A stretch of 64,000 bases of DNA, taken from contig NZ_OBEN01000006.1 in NCBI RefSeq assembly GCF_900215655.1, forward strand, positions 27,500-91,499, given 5' to 3'. Origin of the DNA: Hydrogenobacter hydrogenophilus (GTDB taxonomy: Bacteria; Aquificota; Aquificia; Aquificales; Aquificaceae). This document shows positions 9,865-18,349 of the stretch, in pieces. The notes under the pieces were generated by a model. That model had not been told where the DNA came from. It searched no databases and worked only from the letters and a program-made list of their open reading frames with translations. Numbering within the stretch: the first letter of the stretch is position 1; the number at the start of each line of letters is the position of its first letter. The translations under genes and the position numbers were made by a program.

Positions 9865-10275
9865 AAGTGCCCTTTTCAAACAGGAATACATCACATCTAC
9901 AGATGGCGTTCCCACATCCACTATTGGTTCTACCATCTTGAGCTCACCAAACTTCCTTAGATGTTCAAGAAGTATTTTATAAATCTTTGTGAGTCCTTCC
10001 TCAAAGCTAATACCTTCGTCAAATACATAAAGGTCCAGGTCCTCTCTGTAATGAAGAACCTTATCGTTAATGGGTATATCTGTACCTATGGCATAGGCGT
10101 AGGCTGACTTTATGGCGGTTTCTTGCGGAAGGTACTCTTTGGCGTAGCACTCCATATCTACATCTTTGAGCTTCTCATCCTTAGGGACTGCAACTACATA
10201 GAGAGCCCCTTCTTCCTTTAAAGTTCCATCTTGATAGTGAGCCCTAAGCTGTATGTAATAAACCCAAGATCTCAT
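9856..10275 (-). CDS. Hypothetical protein, 139 aa
   Basis: I do not recognise this family. The protein is soluble, slightly acidic and has no signal peptide, membrane segment or cysteine cluster. A central stretch, ETAIKSAYAYAIGTDIPIND, and a C-terminal helix-rich part are the main features. The start lies inside the end of the upstream NERD-like gene (32 bp overlap on the same strand), so the two are probably cotranscribed and may act together. Confidence 0.6.
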   Translation of the reverse strand: MRSWVYYIQLRAHYQDGTLKEEGALYVVAVPKDEKLKDVDMECYAKEYLPQETAIKSAYAYAIGTDIPINDKVLHYREDLDLYVFDEGISFEEGLTKIYKILLEHLRKFGELKMVEPIVDVGTPSVDVMYSCLKRALSA

Positions 10276-10786
10276 GACAAAGCTCCTTTATAGATATTAT
10301 CTTTAAGTCCTTATAATAAAAGCTCTTACCTGTTGTGTTGATAACGAATGCCCTTATGCGCTTATCAGGGTAAATTTCTTTCATCTCTTGTATCTGCCTT
10401 TGTATTTGATTGTAAGTATTCTCAAGCCTTTTGCCCTTTAGCTTACCTGCCTTGACCTCAAGTATTAGGATTTGATCTTCACCTAAGATAAGAAAATCAA
10501 TGTTGCCATATGTTATCTTCATATCGCTTATAAGCAAGGCACTTGGAGGAAGGCATGCTCTTAGGATCTGCTCAACTTGTTCTTCCACCTTTCTCCCAAT
10601 TCTGTAGTTTTCTGACCTTCTACGGTAGCTCAAAGATCCTAGAAACATAACTGTACTTAGGCTTGCACCTAACATGAAGGGTATCAAATCTGCAAAAGAC
10701 ATCATCAAAGGAAGAGGAGAAAGTGCTCCCATTGATATGGAAATTAACTTTAACTTCAATTCATTCCACCTTAGGTAAAGCCTCAT
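10244..10786 (-). CDS. Membrane-anchored NERD-like (nuclease-related domain) protein
   Basis: 180 aa. A hydrophobic N-terminal region (about residues 14-50, possibly two membrane segments) precedes a soluble part with GRKVEEQVEQIL, GNIDFLILGE and ILILEVKAGK. The D...ExK arrangement is that of NERD domains, relatives of PD-(D/E)xK nucleases. The substrate is unknown; membrane attachment is inferred from hydropathy. It follows the M50 protease gene by only 6 nt and overlaps the next hypothetical gene, so all three likely share a transcript. Confidence 0.65.
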   Translation of the reverse strand: MRLYLRWNELKLKLISISMGALSPLPLMMSFADLIPFMLGASLSTVMFLGSLSYRRRSENYRIGRKVEEQVEQILRACLPPSALLISDMKITYGNIDFLILGEDQILILEVKAGKLKGKRLENTYNQIQRQIQEMKEIYPDKRIRAFVINTTGKSFYYKDLKIISIKELCHEILGLLHTA

Positions 10787-10792
10787 ATACCC

Positions 10793-11434
10793 TTATCCTC
10801 CCATGAATAAGTTATACAGAAAAAGTATAGGAGGATACATGATCCTACCCAGCACTCCTGTAAACAAAAGTAGCGTCAAGATAAGAAACCCATACATCTC
10901 AAACCTGTAAAAAGTCTCCCAGTATTTGATAGAAAAGAAACTCATAAGCGCCCTTGAACCGTCAAGTGGGGGTATGGGTATAGCGTTGAAAACAGCCAGA
11001 ATGACATTTATCAATACTGATTTGGCAAAAAATATGGCTAAAGGCAGAATGGTTTTCTGCCCCAAAAAGTCCAAATACCCAGCATCTATGAGTCTGTAAA
11101 GAAAACCAAAGATGAGAGCAAGCATTAAGTTCATTCCTATACCAGCAATGGAAACAAAGAAGGTACCTATCTTGAGGTCTCTAAACCTCAGTGGATTTAT
11201 GGGTACGGGCTTAGCCCAACCAAAAAGGATGGGAGAACCAATCAGGATAAACATAGCAGGTAATATGAGTGTGCCAAAGGGGTCTATGTGAGGTATAGGT
11301 TTTAAGGTTAAGCGCCCAGCCTCTTTAGCAGTAGGATCTCCCATTCTGTAAGCCATCCAACCGTGTGCGTACTCATGAAGTATAACCGCCACCATAATAG
11401 CAGGTATGGTTATTACCGCTTCCCTTAAGTCCAT
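10793..11434 (-). CDS. Site-2 protease family (M50) zinc metalloprotease
   Basis: Intramembrane metalloprotease-like protein of 213 aa. HEYAHGWMAYRMGD (about residue 20) holds the HExxH zinc motif within a membrane helix, and NAIPIPPLDGSRAL (about residue 155) is the second conserved block with the third zinc ligand Asp. There are five or six hydrophobic segments and no PDZ domain, as in the small Rv-like/YwhC group. A TATAAT (11442-11447) ends 7 nt before the ATG and no ribosome binding site is seen, suggesting a leaderless mRNA. Its substrate is not evident. Confidence 0.88.
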   Translation of the reverse strand: MDLREAVITIPAIMVAVILHEYAHGWMAYRMGDPTAKEAGRLTLKPIPHIDPFGTLILPAMFILIGSPILFGWAKPVPINPLRFRDLKIGTFFVSIAGIGMNLMLALIFGFLYRLIDAGYLDFLGQKTILPLAIFFAKSVLINVILAVFNAIPIPPLDGSRALMSFFSIKYWETFYRFEMYGFLILTLLLFTGVLGRIMYPPILFLYNLFMGG

Positions 11435-11441
11435 TTCCCTG

Positions 11442-11447
11442 ATTATA
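11442..11447 (-). promoter_or_regulatory. -10 element of the M50 protease gene
   Basis: TATAAT on the minus strand, 7 nt before the ATG. No Shine-Dalgarno. Confidence 0.5.
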
Positions 11448-11456
11448 GCATTAAAC

Positions 11457-11897
11457 TCAAGGTTTCACAACGGCAAAATATACGATTAGCAAGGATATCA
11501 CTAAGAGAGGTAAAGCTACTAAATAATTAAAAAGGTCATACCTCCTGTAAGCTTTTAGCTTGTCTTGAGACTTAGGTATGTATATATTAACAAACCAAAA
11601 ATTGAGCACCTCAAGAGGCAGGATCACTCCAAACACTAAGGGAAGCTTGTAGTTAAGCCAAATTATATCAAACTTATAGCGTAGTAAGTGTAGCATGTAA
11701 AGACCAGAAAAAATAGCTAGAACAAAGCCAGCTATTTCAAGATTAGTCATCCAACGATAGAAGTTTCTGAGTATGTGCTGATTGCAACCAGTTTCTTTTC
11801 TCGTTGAATAGATCATGAAAAGTCCCAATGAAGAAGAAGCGCTTATCCAAATAAAAATTCCCAAAAGATGAAAAAACTTTGTTATCGGGTAGTCCAT
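11457..11897 (-). CDS. Small integral membrane protein (DUF2269/CopD-like fold)
   Basis: 146 aa with four clear hydrophobic segments (about residues 5-28, 50-72, 84-106 and 122-143). The first segment carries a His in KFFHLLGIFIW and the loop contains RWMTNLEIAGF. The shape and the N-terminal motif resemble DUF2269 and CopD-like membrane proteins, but I cannot assign a function. It overlaps the upstream DUF454 gene by 16 bp and belongs to the surE-DUF454 run of genes. Confidence 0.55.
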   Translation of the reverse strand: MDYPITKFFHLLGIFIWISASSSLGLFMIYSTRKETGCNQHILRNFYRWMTNLEIAGFVLAIFSGLYMLHLLRYKFDIIWLNYKLPLVFGVILPLEVLNFWFVNIYIPKSQDKLKAYRRYDLFNYLVALPLLVISLLIVYFAVVKP

Positions 11898-12112
11898 CGC
11901 TTTGCGTACCTTACACTCTTTTTAATCTGATTATATATTGCTTTACCTGCAAAAGGAATGCGTTTTAACTTCACAATTTCGCGTTTTGAGACCTTTGCGA
12001 GAAGAATTGCGCTAAGAATATAAAAAGGTACAGTAGGAAGTAAAGGTAGAAAAATCCCTATCGTTCCAATGATGAGGAAAAATATACCAATTAACTTTAA
12101 AAGCTTTTTCAT
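11882..12112 (-). CDS. DUF454 (YbaN-family) membrane protein
   Basis: 76 aa. The N-terminal part GTIGIFLPLLPTVPFYILSA is the signature of the DUF454/YbaN family, two membrane hairpin helices around LPLLPT. The protein is short compared with the usual 110-130 aa, and the C-terminal helix is replaced by a basic tail. The function is unknown. It starts 4 nt after the surE stop, so it is read on the surE transcript. Confidence 0.75.
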   Translation of the reverse strand: MKKLLKLIGIFFLIIGTIGIFLPLLPTVPFYILSAILLAKVSKREIVKLKRIPFAGKAIYNQIKKSVRYAKRWTTR

Positions 12113-12116
12113 ATTT

Positions 12117-12869
12117 TTACAATTTCCAGCTACTTTTTAACTCTTCCAAGGCTCTGTAGTTGGTCATATCTAATTGTAGTGGGGTTATGGAAACATACCC
12201 GTGATAAACCGCCCAGTAGTCCGTACCTTCCTCAAGCATCCACCCAAACTGCTCTGCGGTAATCCAGTATATGGGTTTACCCTGAGGGTCTGATAGTTTC
12301 AAAACCTTTTCCTTATAGCTTCTTCTACCTTGTTTGGTTATAAGAAAACCCTTTATCTCTTCTCTCCTGAGATTGGGTATGTTCACATTCAGATAAGCAT
12401 CTTCTGGCATGCCTTCTTCTAAGGCTTTTATTACTACTTGCTTGGCAACATCTGCTACCTGCGTGAAGTCTATATCTTCTCTACCAAATACAGAAAAGGC
12501 TATGGAAGGTATACCCAGTATTCTACCCTCCATAGCTCCGGAAACAGTTCCCGAGTAAGTGATATCTTCACCTAAATTGGGACCATCGTTTATACCTGAG
12601 CAAACCATATGGGGTTTTTTACCTTCCAGTATAAGGTAGTAGCCAAAGTGTATGCAGTCTGCTGGTGTCCCACCTATTACAGTCCAAAAGTCTTCTTCTA
12701 TCCTCCTTATTCTCAAAGGGGAGTTGAAAGTCAAAGAATGTCCTACACCACTTAAGTTCCTATCTGGAGCTACACATACAACCCTTCCTATTTGCTTAAG
12801 TGCAGACCTGAGAGCTCTTATGCCTTCTGAGAAATAACCATCATCATTAGTAAGCAAAAAGGTAAACAT
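12117..12869 (-). CDS. surE: 5'/3'-nucleotidase SurE
   Basis: Survival protein E, a metal-dependent phosphatase acting on nucleoside monophosphates. The start LLTNDDGYFSEGIRAL has the DD metal pair, SGTVSGAMEG and GINDGPNLG are further family blocks. A longer frame is open upstream, but the conserved N-terminus places the start at the ATG 12869 (250 aa, usual length). There is no ribosome binding site. TAAAAT (12878-12883) ends 8 nt upstream, and this hexamer overlaps the -10 of the divergent loader gene only 18 bp away. Confidence 0.94.
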   Translation of the reverse strand: MFTFLLTNDDGYFSEGIRALRSALKQIGRVVCVAPDRNLSGVGHSLTFNSPLRIRRIEEDFWTVIGGTPADCIHFGYYLILEGKKPHMVCSGINDGPNLGEDITYSGTVSGAMEGRILGIPSIAFSVFGREDIDFTQVADVAKQVVIKALEEGMPEDAYLNVNIPNLRREEIKGFLITKQGRRSYKEKVLKLSDPQGKPIYWITAEQFGWMLEEGTDYWAVYHGYVSITPLQLDMTNYRALEELKSSWKL

Positions 12870-12874
12870 GCAGT

Positions 12875-12883
12875 TATATTTTA
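12875..12883. promoter_or_regulatory. Overlapping divergent -10 hexamers of surE and the loader gene
   Basis: TATATT (12875-12880, plus strand) serves the loader gene and TAAAAT (12878-12883, minus strand) serves surE. Each ends 7-8 nt from its start codon. The two genes are only 18 bp apart. Confidence 0.5.
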
Positions 12884-12887
12884 AGAT

Positions 12888-13544
12888 ATGGCAGAAGATT
12901 GTCCTGCGTGTGGTGGAACAGGTTTTGTGGACAAAGGACACAGTGTAGAGCTGTGCTCGTGTAGGTTTCAAAGTGTAGATATAGCCAAGTACCTGCATAT
13001 ACCCCCAAGGTTCTCGGCTGTAGAATTTGAAAACTATGTTCCCATCTCACCTTCTCAATCTCAAGCTTTGAAAACATGCATATCCTATGCTTACAGTTTT
13101 GAACCAACGGAAGGCAAGGGATTGACTCTTTTGGGCCCTCCTCATATGGGGAAAACACACCTTGCGGTGTGTGTGTTAAAAACCGTCTACAGAAACAAAA
13201 GGATAAGGGGACTTTTCTTTGATACCAAAGATATGCTTTTTAAGCTAAAGAGCGTTATGGAAGATAACGGAAGGTATACAAAGTTTATGAACTTATTGCT
13301 CAGGATTCCTTTGTTGGTGCTTGACGACCTTGGTTCTGAGCGCCTCTCCGATTGGCAGAGAGAGATGATCACACACATCATCTCTTACAGGTATAACTAT
13401 ATGAAAAGTACCATCATAACTACCAACTACGCCCTTAGAAAGCTTGATGAGAAGGAAGTGGCAAAAACTATAGAAGATAGACTTTCTGAAGCTGTAGTTT
13501 CTAAAATCTACCAGATGAACACTACACTCTACCTACTGCCGTAA
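12888..13544 (+). CDS. dnaC: DnaC/DnaI-like AAA+ replicative helicase loader
   Basis: 218 aa ATPase of the DnaC/IstB group. The N-terminal CPACGGTG...CSC looks like a small zinc-binding module, as in helicase-loader N-terminal domains. The AAA+ core follows with GPPHMGKTH (Walker A, about residue 85), LLVLDDLGSE (Walker B) and sensor TTNY. Aquifex aeolicus DnaC is the structural model for this family, which supports a helicase-loader call; an IstB-like transposition role is less likely because no IS21 transposase is nearby. The -10-like TATATT ends 7 nt before the ATG, with no Shine-Dalgarno. Confidence 0.85.
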   Translation: MAEDCPACGGTGFVDKGHSVELCSCRFQSVDIAKYLHIPPRFSAVEFENYVPISPSQSQALKTCISYAYSFEPTEGKGLTLLGPPHMGKTHLAVCVLKTVYRNKRIRGLFFDTKDMLFKLKSVMEDNGRYTKFMNLLLRIPLLVLDDLGSERLSDWQREMITHIISYRYNYMKSTIITTNYALRKLDEKEVAKTIEDRLSEAVVSKIYQMNTTLYLLP

Positions 13545-14681
13545 AGATAAGGAGCCTAATCTTTTTAGTAATTCGCTGTGGCTCAATGTGGTCCTAAAAC
13601 CTTCTCCTGTGAAGTGAGTTCTAACTCCTTCTATCAAAGGCAAAAACTTTTCCAAGTTTGGGAAACTGCCTATCCTAAGCTTCTCCCCTATAGCGGATAG
13701 CGTATAAAAGCCAACGGTCTGTTTGGTGGCTTCTTGCTGTACTTTACTAAGAAGTTTAATGGTTTCTTTACTCAAGATTAATCTATCCTTTGGCTTTTGC
13801 ATGCCTGTGATAAGCTCTTCATTCCAGAGCTTACCTATCCAAAGAGGCCCAGCATAGAGAAGCTCATTACCACATATGGGACAAATGTTTATCATGCCCT
13901 CACACTTCAAAGCTTTACGGTATAAACACTTAGAACAGTAAACTATGTATCCTATGTCTCTCATAAGCTGGTCTGCCCTTCTTGCGCCTATATCCTTTCT
14001 TAAAAAAACCTTAAAGTGGTGTCTGTAAGAGTAGCAAAACACAGGCGTTAAGGCGCAGTCTAACTTAGCCCCTTCTTCTACAACTTTTTTTATGAGTATT
14101 CTTATACCCACTTCGTGGTAAAACTCTGCTTCAAGCAAGGGTTTGGAGCCGTATCTTCTAATGCAAGTAGTAGGATATGTGCCAGAAAGCACTGCGGTGT
14201 CAGTAGCAGAAACTCCCAGCAATCCACCCCTTTTCACGGACAGGATGGCACTCTCTAAGAAATCTACGGGTGAACCAAAAGGGTCTATATCTACGTAATC
14301 AAAACCTCTTAACTTTCTGAGTAATAAACTTGCATCCTCTGAGTATATCTCCACCTTACTTTCATCCACACAGTTAATTTTTATAAGTCTCTTAAACTCC
14401 TCCACAGCCATTGGGTTTATGTCATTGTATATGACTTTTTTAGCTCCTGCTTCAAGTAAAAACCTTATGCCCCTTATACCGCTTGCACCCATAGGATCAC
14501 AGATGATGGCACCTTCTCCTACAGATGCTAAGACTACGAGTAAGCTCATGTCCCTATTTATTACCATATGGGGATTATAAAAGACGGGCATACGAGAGGA
14601 TACGATTGAGGGAATCTGGATGTGAAGCCTTGCTTTCCCCTCTTGTATCACATCTGCCACTTTAGTGCACCTTTCCTCCAC
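13533..14681 (-). CDS. trm1: tRNA (guanine(26)-N2)-dimethyltransferase Trm1
   Basis: SAM-dependent enzyme making m2G/m2,2G at G26, an archaeal/eukaryotic-type tRNA modification rare in bacteria. Aquifex aeolicus has a characterised Trm1. Visible here are the SAM region (DPMGASGIRGIRFLLEAG), the active-site block DIDPFGSPVDFLE and the zinc module CSKCLYRKAL...CPICG. About 382 aa fits. The listed start is a GTG inside nuoA; GTGs at 14660 or 14651 (just before IQEGKARLHI, where homologues begin) are equally possible. It overlaps the nuoA 3' end on the same strand. Confidence 0.92.
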   Translation of the reverse strand: MEERCTKVADVIQEGKARLHIQIPSIVSSRMPVFYNPHMVINRDMSLLVVLASVGEGAIICDPMGASGIRGIRFLLEAGAKKVIYNDINPMAVEEFKRLIKINCVDESKVEIYSEDASLLLRKLRGFDYVDIDPFGSPVDFLESAILSVKRGGLLGVSATDTAVLSGTYPTTCIRRYGSKPLLEAEFYHEVGIRILIKKVVEEGAKLDCALTPVFCYSYRHHFKVFLRKDIGARRADQLMRDIGYIVYCSKCLYRKALKCEGMINICPICGNELLYAGPLWIGKLWNEELITGMQKPKDRLILSKETIKLLSKVQQEATKQTVGFYTLSAIGEKLRIGSFPNLEKFLPLIEGVRTHFTGEGFRTTLSHSELLKRLGSLSLRQ

Positions 14682-15004
14682 GCGTACACAAAGCCTAAGG
14701 CAAGTATGAAGATAAACATAAGAGCTTCTACAAGTCCGTAAAACCCTATCTCTTTAAACACTACAGCCCAGGGAAAGAGAAAGGCCGCTTCTATATCAAA
14801 GAGTATAAGAAGAAGTCCCAAGAGGTAATAGCCTTGTTTGAAAGTACCACGAGCCTCTGGATCGTAGAGGGGAACACCACACTCATAAGGGTAGTCTTCC
14901 ATACTTTCTTTTTTCTTAGGACCCAAAAGGTCGTTAAGGAAGGCAAAGGCAAAACCCACCGCTAAAGCTATTAGGAAAAAGATTAAAATACCCAAATACT
15001 CCAT
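14648..15004 (-). CDS. nuoA: NADH-quinone oxidoreductase subunit A (orphan gene)
   Basis: Small membrane subunit of respiratory complex I. 118 aa with three membrane segments; the conserved loop YECGVPLYDPEARGTF contains the hallmark ECG, and LFDIEAAFLFPW is the second helix block with its acidic residues. It stands alone between ftsY and trm1, away from nuoB-N, which are not in this window. GGAGGT lies upstream of the ATG, and only 1 nt separates it from the ftsY stop. Confidence 0.94.
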   Translation of the reverse strand: MEYLGILIFFLIALAVGFAFAFLNDLLGPKKKESMEDYPYECGVPLYDPEARGTFKQGYYLLGLLLILFDIEAAFLFPWAVVFKEIGFYGLVEALMFIFILALGFVYAWRKGALKWQM

Positions 15005-15005
15005 A

Positions 15006-16391
15006 CTACACCTCCACAGACAGTAATTCTTCTACGAAAAGCTTTGCGTCAAAAGGTTGAAGGTCATCTATACCTTCACCCACACCTAAAAGCTTGACCG
15101 GAAGTTTTAGCTCCTGACATATGGGTATTATTGCTCCACCTTTGGCAGTCCCATCAAGCTTTGTAAGGACTATGCCCGTTATATTCAGAGCTTCCTTAAA
15201 AACCTTAGCCTGTGCTATGGAGTTCTGTCCTATTGTAGCATCTAAAACGAGTAAGGTTTCCGTAGGTTCCTCAGGGTAGAATTTATTTATTACAGACTTT
15301 ATCTTTCTTAGTTCTCTTATGAGAGGCTCTTTGGTGTGAAGCCTTCCTGCAGTATCTATAAGTAGTAGATCGTAGTTATTCGCTTGACTCATGGCTTTGT
15401 ATACCACCGAAGCTGGGTCTGCGCCTTCTTCCCCTTTTACTATATGTGCACCGCTCCTTTCTGCCCACACCTCAAGCTGTTCCACAGCGGCAGACCTAAA
15501 AGTGTCCGCTGCACATAAAAGTACCCTTTTGCCTTCCGAAGAGAACCTGTAGGCTAACTTTCCTATGGTAGTAGTCTTACCTGAACCGTTCACACCCAAG
15601 AAAAGGTAAACATTGGGTCTTCCTTCGTTAAACCTTATACTCCCTTCACAGTTGGAAAGCAATAGTAAAAACTTTTCTTTAAGGATATCCCTTAGACCAT
15701 CAGATTCTTTTATGTTCCTTTTTATGGCTTCTTTTCTGAGTTCTTCAACTAAGTTTATGGCCGTTTTTGCCCCTACATCTGCCCTTATGAGGGTCTCTTC
15801 TAACTCTTCAAAAAGCTCATCGTCCACTTTTCTGCCTCTTAGTATGATGCCAAAAAGTGCCTTCTCCTTAGTCTTGTGTAAACCTTTCCTTATTTTATCA
15901 AGTAGGCTTTCCTTCTCCTGTGCTATAAGTCCCATCTCTTGCTTTATTTTGTTTATGACCTTTTCCAAATTTTCTTTTTCGTAAGGGGGTGAGAGCTTCA
16001 TAGCCCTTTCAAAAACTTTTAGAGCGTCTTCTTTGTTGCCCATCTTGTAGAGGAGATTTCCTGCACTTCTTAGACTTTCAAAACTTCCTATTTTCAGGTA
16101 CTCTTCTATGGCTTTTTGATTCTCACCTACCTTTTCGTATATGAGAGCTCTCTCTTGAGCGTTTCCTAAGCTTTTATCGTAATGCTCTATAAGCTGGTAA
16201 GCGTAGTAGTATTTGCCTTCTTGCATATAAAGGTCGTAAAGTAAGCGCAAAAGCTGGGGATCATCTTTGAATCTTTCAAGGATCTCTATGGCTTTTTCTT
16301 TTTTGCCCTGCTGTATAAGTCTAAGTATAGCGTTTTTATCGCCTTTCTCTGCTAACTTTTCTTCCTGAGATCTTCTCCAAAAGAAAGCCAT
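15006..16391 (-). CDS. ftsY: Signal recognition particle receptor FtsY with TPR-like N-terminal region
   Basis: GTPase that receives SRP-ribosome complexes at the membrane. The NG domain begins near residue 165: the N helices ([18 protein letters not shown]), then [15 protein letters not shown] (G1), [20 protein letters not shown] (G3) and TKLDG (G4). Instead of the acidic A domain of E. coli, residues 20-150 form tetratricopeptide-like helical repeats (for example [41 protein letters not shown]). 461 aa in total. TAAAAT (16401-16406) ends 9 nt before the ATG and no ribosome binding site is evident. Confidence 0.95.
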   Translation of the reverse strand: MAFFWRRSQEEKLAEKGDKNAILRLIQQGKKEKAIEILERFKDDPQLLRLLYDLYMQEGKYYYAYQLIEHYDKSLGNAQERALIYEKVGENQKAIEEYLKIGSFESLRSAGNLLYKMGNKEDALKVFERAMKLSPPYEKENLEKVINKIKQEMGLIAQEKESLLDKIRKGLHKTKEKALFGIILRGRKVDDELFEELEETLIRADVGAKTAINLVEELRKEAIKRNIKESDGLRDILKEKFLLLLSNCEGSIRFNEGRPNVYLFLGVNGSGKTTTIGKLAYRFSSEGKRVLLCAADTFRSAAVEQLEVWAERSGAHIVKGEEGADPASVVYKAMSQANNYDLLLIDTAGRLHTKEPLIRELRKIKSVINKFYPEEPTETLLVLDATIGQNSIAQAKVFKEALNITGIVLTKLDGTAKGGAIIPICQELKLPVKLLGVGEGIDDLQPFDAKLFVEELLSVEV

Positions 16392-16406
16392 GGGATAGTT
16401 ATTTTA

Positions 16407-16664
16407 TCACTTTTCCTCACCTGCTAACCACTTGCTTACTATTTCTATTTCCATATCCGACAGATTCCTACCCCAAGGACATTGCTTGGCAAGAACCATA
16501 ACCGCATCAGCCCTACCTTTGTATTCTTTCTTCAGGTAAGATAGAGGTTTTTTTGAACCTTCTTGGTGACACCTAAGACAGTTGTTCTCAAAGATCATCT
16601 TTCCTTCTGAAACTGCAAAAGAAAAGTTTATAAGTGTCAAAAGGTATAAAAGAAAAAACTTCAT
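16407..16664 (-). CDS. Small periplasmic c-type cytochrome
   Basis: 85 aa with an N-terminal signal peptide (FFLLYLLTLINFSFA) and one heme-binding motif CLRCH at about residue 31. The distal Met ligand is not certain; a Met lies in DAVMVLAK and another in LSDMEIEIVSKW, the latter in the position usual for small cytochromes c. The true start is the ATG at 16664, because AGGAGG overlaps the alternative upstream GTG. It stands between ftsY and the divergent serA. The redox partner is not evident. Confidence 0.8.
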   Translation of the reverse strand: MKFFLLYLLTLINFSFAVSEGKMIFENNCLRCHQEGSKKPLSYLKKEYKGRADAVMVLAKQCPWGRNLSDMEIEIVSKWLAGEEK

Positions 16665-16755
16665 GGTAAGCACCTCCTTATTTATTTATAATTCCACACT
16701 CCCAGAAAAGGAAGAGATTTTTGCTATAATTATAAACCTTTAAGGAGGTTGGTAT

Positions 16756-18348
16756 ATGTTTAGGCTACTCATTACAGACCCCATATCGGAGAAGGGTATT
16801 GAACTACTGAGTAGAGAACCAGACATACAGGTGGACAATCAGCCAGACATATCTTACGATGAGTTATTGCAAGTAGTTGAACATTATGATGCCATTATAA
16901 CAAGAAGTAGAACACCTGTAACAGCAGAGCTTATAGACAGAGCTAAAAATCTCAAAGTTATAGGGAGGGCAGGTGTAGGTGTTGACAATGTGGATATAGA
17001 GAGAGCATCTCTTAGAGGTATACTTGTAGTGAACACTCCCGGAGCTAACACCATAGGAGCTACAGAGCTGACCATAAATCACATGCTTAGTGTTATGAGA
17101 AATGCTCATATGGCTCATCAATCCATAATTGACGGTAGATGGGACAGGAAAAAGTTTATGGGTAGGGAGCTTTATGGAAAAACCTTAGGTATCATAGGTT
17201 TAGGTAATATAGGTTCTCAGGTAGCCATAAGGGCTAAGGCTTTTGGTATGAAAGTTATGGCTTATGACCCTTACATACCCAAAGAGAAGGCAGATAGATT
17301 GGGGGTAAAACTTATGGATAATCTTCATGAGATGTTAAAGCAAATAGATGTGCTTACTATACATGCGCCTCTTACGCATGAAACGAGAAACATGATAACA
17401 AAAAAAGAATTTGAGCTGATGAAGGACGGTGTTGTGCTTATAAACTGTGCAAGGGGAGGTATTGTCAACGAAGAGGATCTACTTTGGGCTTTGGAAGTGG
17501 GAAAGCTTTCCGGTGTAGGGCTTGATGTGTTTTCCAAAGAACCACCTCCCATAGAGTTTGTGGAAAAACTCAAAAAGTTTCCCAATGTGTCTCTTAGCCC
17601 TCATATAGGTGCCAACACGTATGAGTCCCAAGAAAATGTGGCGGTTATAGTTGCCCAGCAAGTTATAAAGGCCTTAAGGGGTATGACTGTTGAGTATGTA
17701 GTGAATGCACCCTTTCCAGATCTATCGGTTCTAACCCTTATAAAACCTCACCTTGACCTTGCAGAAAAAATGGGTAAGTTTATAGTCCAATGGGTAGAAG
17801 AAGGTATAAGGGAAGTGCATGTAGAAGTAAGAGGGGATATAGCACAGCACTTTCATCCCATATCCTCTGCAGTTTTGATGGGTATACTTAGGCAAGTGGT
17901 GGACTTTCCGGTAAACATAATAAATGCGAGCTATGTAGCGAAGGACAGGGGCATAAAAGTAGAAGAGGTCATGTCAGAAGATGTAGAGGACTTTAAACAT
18001 TATATAAAGGTGGTGGTAAGGTCTAACGGTTCTGAAAGAATTGTTGCAGGATCTGTTCTTGAAGGATACATACCCAGAATATTCCGCATAGACAACTATA
18101 GAGTAGACATAGAACCAGAGGGAATAATGCTTATCTTTGAAAACAAAGATGTGCCAGGAGTTATAGGTAAGGTAGGTTCTATCTTGGGTAAAGCTGGTGT
18201 AAACATAGCGGGATTTAGGCTTGGAAGAGAAAAGAGAGGTGGAATAGCTCTTGGCATACTAAATCTTGACGATCCTGTTCCCGAAGATGTGCTTTTGGAA
18301 CTTTCAAAGCTTCCAGAGGTACTTTTTGTAAAGCAAGTCATTGTGTGA
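16756..18348 (+). CDS. serA: D-3-phosphoglycerate dehydrogenase
   Basis: First enzyme of serine synthesis, oxidising 3-phosphoglycerate with NAD. The 530 aa are of the long type. The N-terminal catalytic half has GRAGVGVDNVD, the Rossmann motif GLGNIGSQVAIRAK follows, with catalytic HIGANT after it. A middle 'intervening' domain and a C-terminal ACT domain (MLIFENKDVPGVIGKVG) complete it; the ACT domain commonly gives serine feedback. TTAAGGAGG precedes the ATG by 9 nt; a TATAAT at 16725-16730 is the probable -10. Confidence 0.96.
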   Translation: MFRLLITDPISEKGIELLSREPDIQVDNQPDISYDELLQVVEHYDAIITRSRTPVTAELIDRAKNLKVIGRAGVGVDNVDIERASLRGILVVNTPGANTIGATELTINHMLSVMRNAHMAHQSIIDGRWDRKKFMGRELYGKTLGIIGLGNIGSQVAIRAKAFGMKVMAYDPYIPKEKADRLGVKLMDNLHEMLKQIDVLTIHAPLTHETRNMITKKEFELMKDGVVLINCARGGIVNEEDLLWALEVGKLSGVGLDVFSKEPPPIEFVEKLKKFPNVSLSPHIGANTYESQENVAVIVAQQVIKALRGMTVEYVVNAPFPDLSVLTLIKPHLDLAEKMGKFIVQWVEEGIREVHVEVRGDIAQHFHPISSAVLMGILRQVVDFPVNIINASYVAKDRGIKVEEVMSEDVEDFKHYIKVVVRSNGSERIVAGSVLEGYIPRIFRIDNYRVDIEPEGIMLIFENKDVPGVIGKVGSILGKAGVNIAGFRLGREKRGGIALGILNLDDPVPEDVLLELSKLPEVLFVKQVIV

Positions 18349-18349
18349 T

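Noticed and set aside
12888..13544. IstB transposition ATPase of an IS21 element
   Set aside because: No IstA transposase or terminal repeats nearby; the N-terminal zinc-type module and Aquifex precedent favour a DnaC-type loader.
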